Part shown: in pieces, positions 5,261 to 5,535 of the stretch
How positions within the stretch are numbered: the first letter of the stretch is position 1
Layout: each line of letters starts with the position of its first letter
Source: Candidatus Saccharimonadia bacterium
Lineage (GTDB): Bacteria > Patescibacteriota > Saccharimonadia > Saccharimonadales > SZUA-47
DNA length: 5,535 nucleotides
Direction: 5' to 3'
Assembly (NCBI GenBank): GCA_938050265.1
Contig: CALLJT010000030.1
Location: forward strand, 1 to 5,535
The notes under the pieces: model-generated
What the model was told of the DNA's origin: nothing
Seen by the model: only the letters and a program-made list of their open reading frames with translations
Database searches by the model: none
Translations under genes and position numbers: made by a program

Positions 5261-5301
5261 ATAATTCAACTACCAATATAAAAGCCCAACTAGTAGTTGG
5301 G
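5261..5301 (-). promoter_or_regulatory. Weak candidate promoter for the structured RNA
   Basis: On the minus strand, TTGGGC (5301-5296) and AATTAT (5278 to 5261 region, at about 5267-5262) are separated by 17 bases. This would start RNA near 5257-5254, at the GATCGCACCC segment. TATATT (about 5277-5272) is an alternative -10. The -35 overlaps the tmRNA terminator stem. Matches to consensus are only partial (three of six and four of six). Confidence 0.25.
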
Positions 5302-5303
5302 CT
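5273..5303 (-). terminator. Intrinsic terminator of tmRNA
   Basis: AGCCCAAC (5303-5296) and GTTGGGCT (5290-5283) form a perfect stem with a five-base loop; CTA/TAG could extend it over a smaller loop. On the minus strand it is followed by TTTTATATT. It lies 8 bases after the tmRNA CCA end, the expected place for transcription to stop before 3' trimming. Confidence 0.85.
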
Positions 5304-5310
5304 CTAATAT

Positions 5311-5535
5311 TGGTGGAGTTGGAGGGGATCGCACCCTCGTCCGTTGGTTGAGTCGTTGAACATTCTACAAGCTTAGTTTATTTAGTCATAGCCCCCGCAG
5401 AACAAAATATTTCAATTTTGAGCCACTACATTATGGTCAAAAAGGAATCTTTTGTTTTGTGGGGGCTAAGCTTAAGTTTGATAGGTCTAAATAAACAAAA
5501 TACTATCAAACAGCAACCTTTATAGTCTTAGTCCA
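5311..5535 (-). ncRNA. ssrA: tmRNA, 3' portion (5' end outside window)
   Basis: Transfer-messenger RNA rescues stalled ribosomes and tags the unfinished peptide for proteolysis. The minus strand ends in an acceptor strand CCAACTCC, A and encoded CCA (5313-5311). Before it is a T-arm GAGGG-TGCGATC-CCCTC (5338-5322) preceded by GGAC. Further up is CTAAGCTTGTAGAATG (5376-5361), matching the conserved CTAAGC-x-TGTAG block of bacterial tmRNA. A long helix TAGCCCCC/GGGGGCTA (5468-5461 with 5396-5389), extended by AACAAAA/TTTTGTT, lies in the pseudoknot region. A 9-bp stem GTTTGATAG/CTATCAAAC (5511-5503 with 5484-5476) fits helix 5, whose 5' strand carries the tandem tag stops TGA TAG. The visible tag end would read T-I-K-V-A-V. 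The 5' tRNA-like half is off the window. Confidence 0.9.

Noticed and set aside
1..5535. Recoded UGA (as in Gracilibacteria)
   Set aside because: TGA ends the cupin and MarR frames at natural family lengths and is not found inside the conserved genes.
1..5535. CRISPR array, insertion sequence or prophage
   Set aside because: No spaced repeats, transposase motifs or terminal repeats were seen; only short local repeats are present.

Overview
The window most resembles a small-genome bacterium of the Candidate Phyla Radiation, best guess Candidatus Saccharibacteria (TM7). This is inferred from gene content and protein style, not from a marker-gene match. The genome looks mid-GC and tightly packed. 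Genes touch or overlap, small single-domain proteins are common, and TAA, TAG and TGA all act as normal stops, so the UGA=Gly code of Gracilibacteria/Absconditabacteria is not in use. The first protein has an actinobacterial/TM7-like secreted cell-wall architecture (DUF348-G5-lysozyme-like). An actinobacterial relative cannot be excluded.

Left part, plus strand (1-2537): the 3' end of a secreted DUF348/G5/transglycosylase-like protein (RpfB/YabE type), a weak terminator, a small cupin, a small CBU_0592-like membrane protein, and rsmA (ksgA), the 16S rRNA A1518/A1519 dimethyltransferase. The pairing of an rpfB/yabE-type gene with ksgA is an old neighbourhood known from Actinobacteria and Firmicutes. 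Here two small genes separate the pair.

Middle, plus strand (2518-3800): a MauE/DoxX-type membrane protein with a CxC motif overlaps the rsmA end by 20 bases. After an 84-116 base regulatory gap come a MarR-family regulator and a minimal rhodanese that overlap by ATGA. Together they look like a small thiol/sulfur-redox module.

Right part, minus strand (5535-3838): the window opens inside tmRNA (ssrA), of which the 3' part is present, ending in an encoded CCA and an intrinsic terminator. About 30 bases further on is a roughly 150-base non-coding stretch of consecutive strong hairpins. It ends in an unusual pair of nested intrinsic terminators. I cannot assign it to a known RNA family. It ends about 25-30 bases upstream of a compact cytoplasmic GH37 trehalase gene, so it is either a free small RNA or a leader/attenuator. 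It also carries a 10-base perfect complement of the tmRNA T-arm.

A recurring local feature is a (G/A)TATACTG box placed 5-7 bases before the start codons of three plus-strand genes. This is the position of a -10 element for leaderless transcripts.
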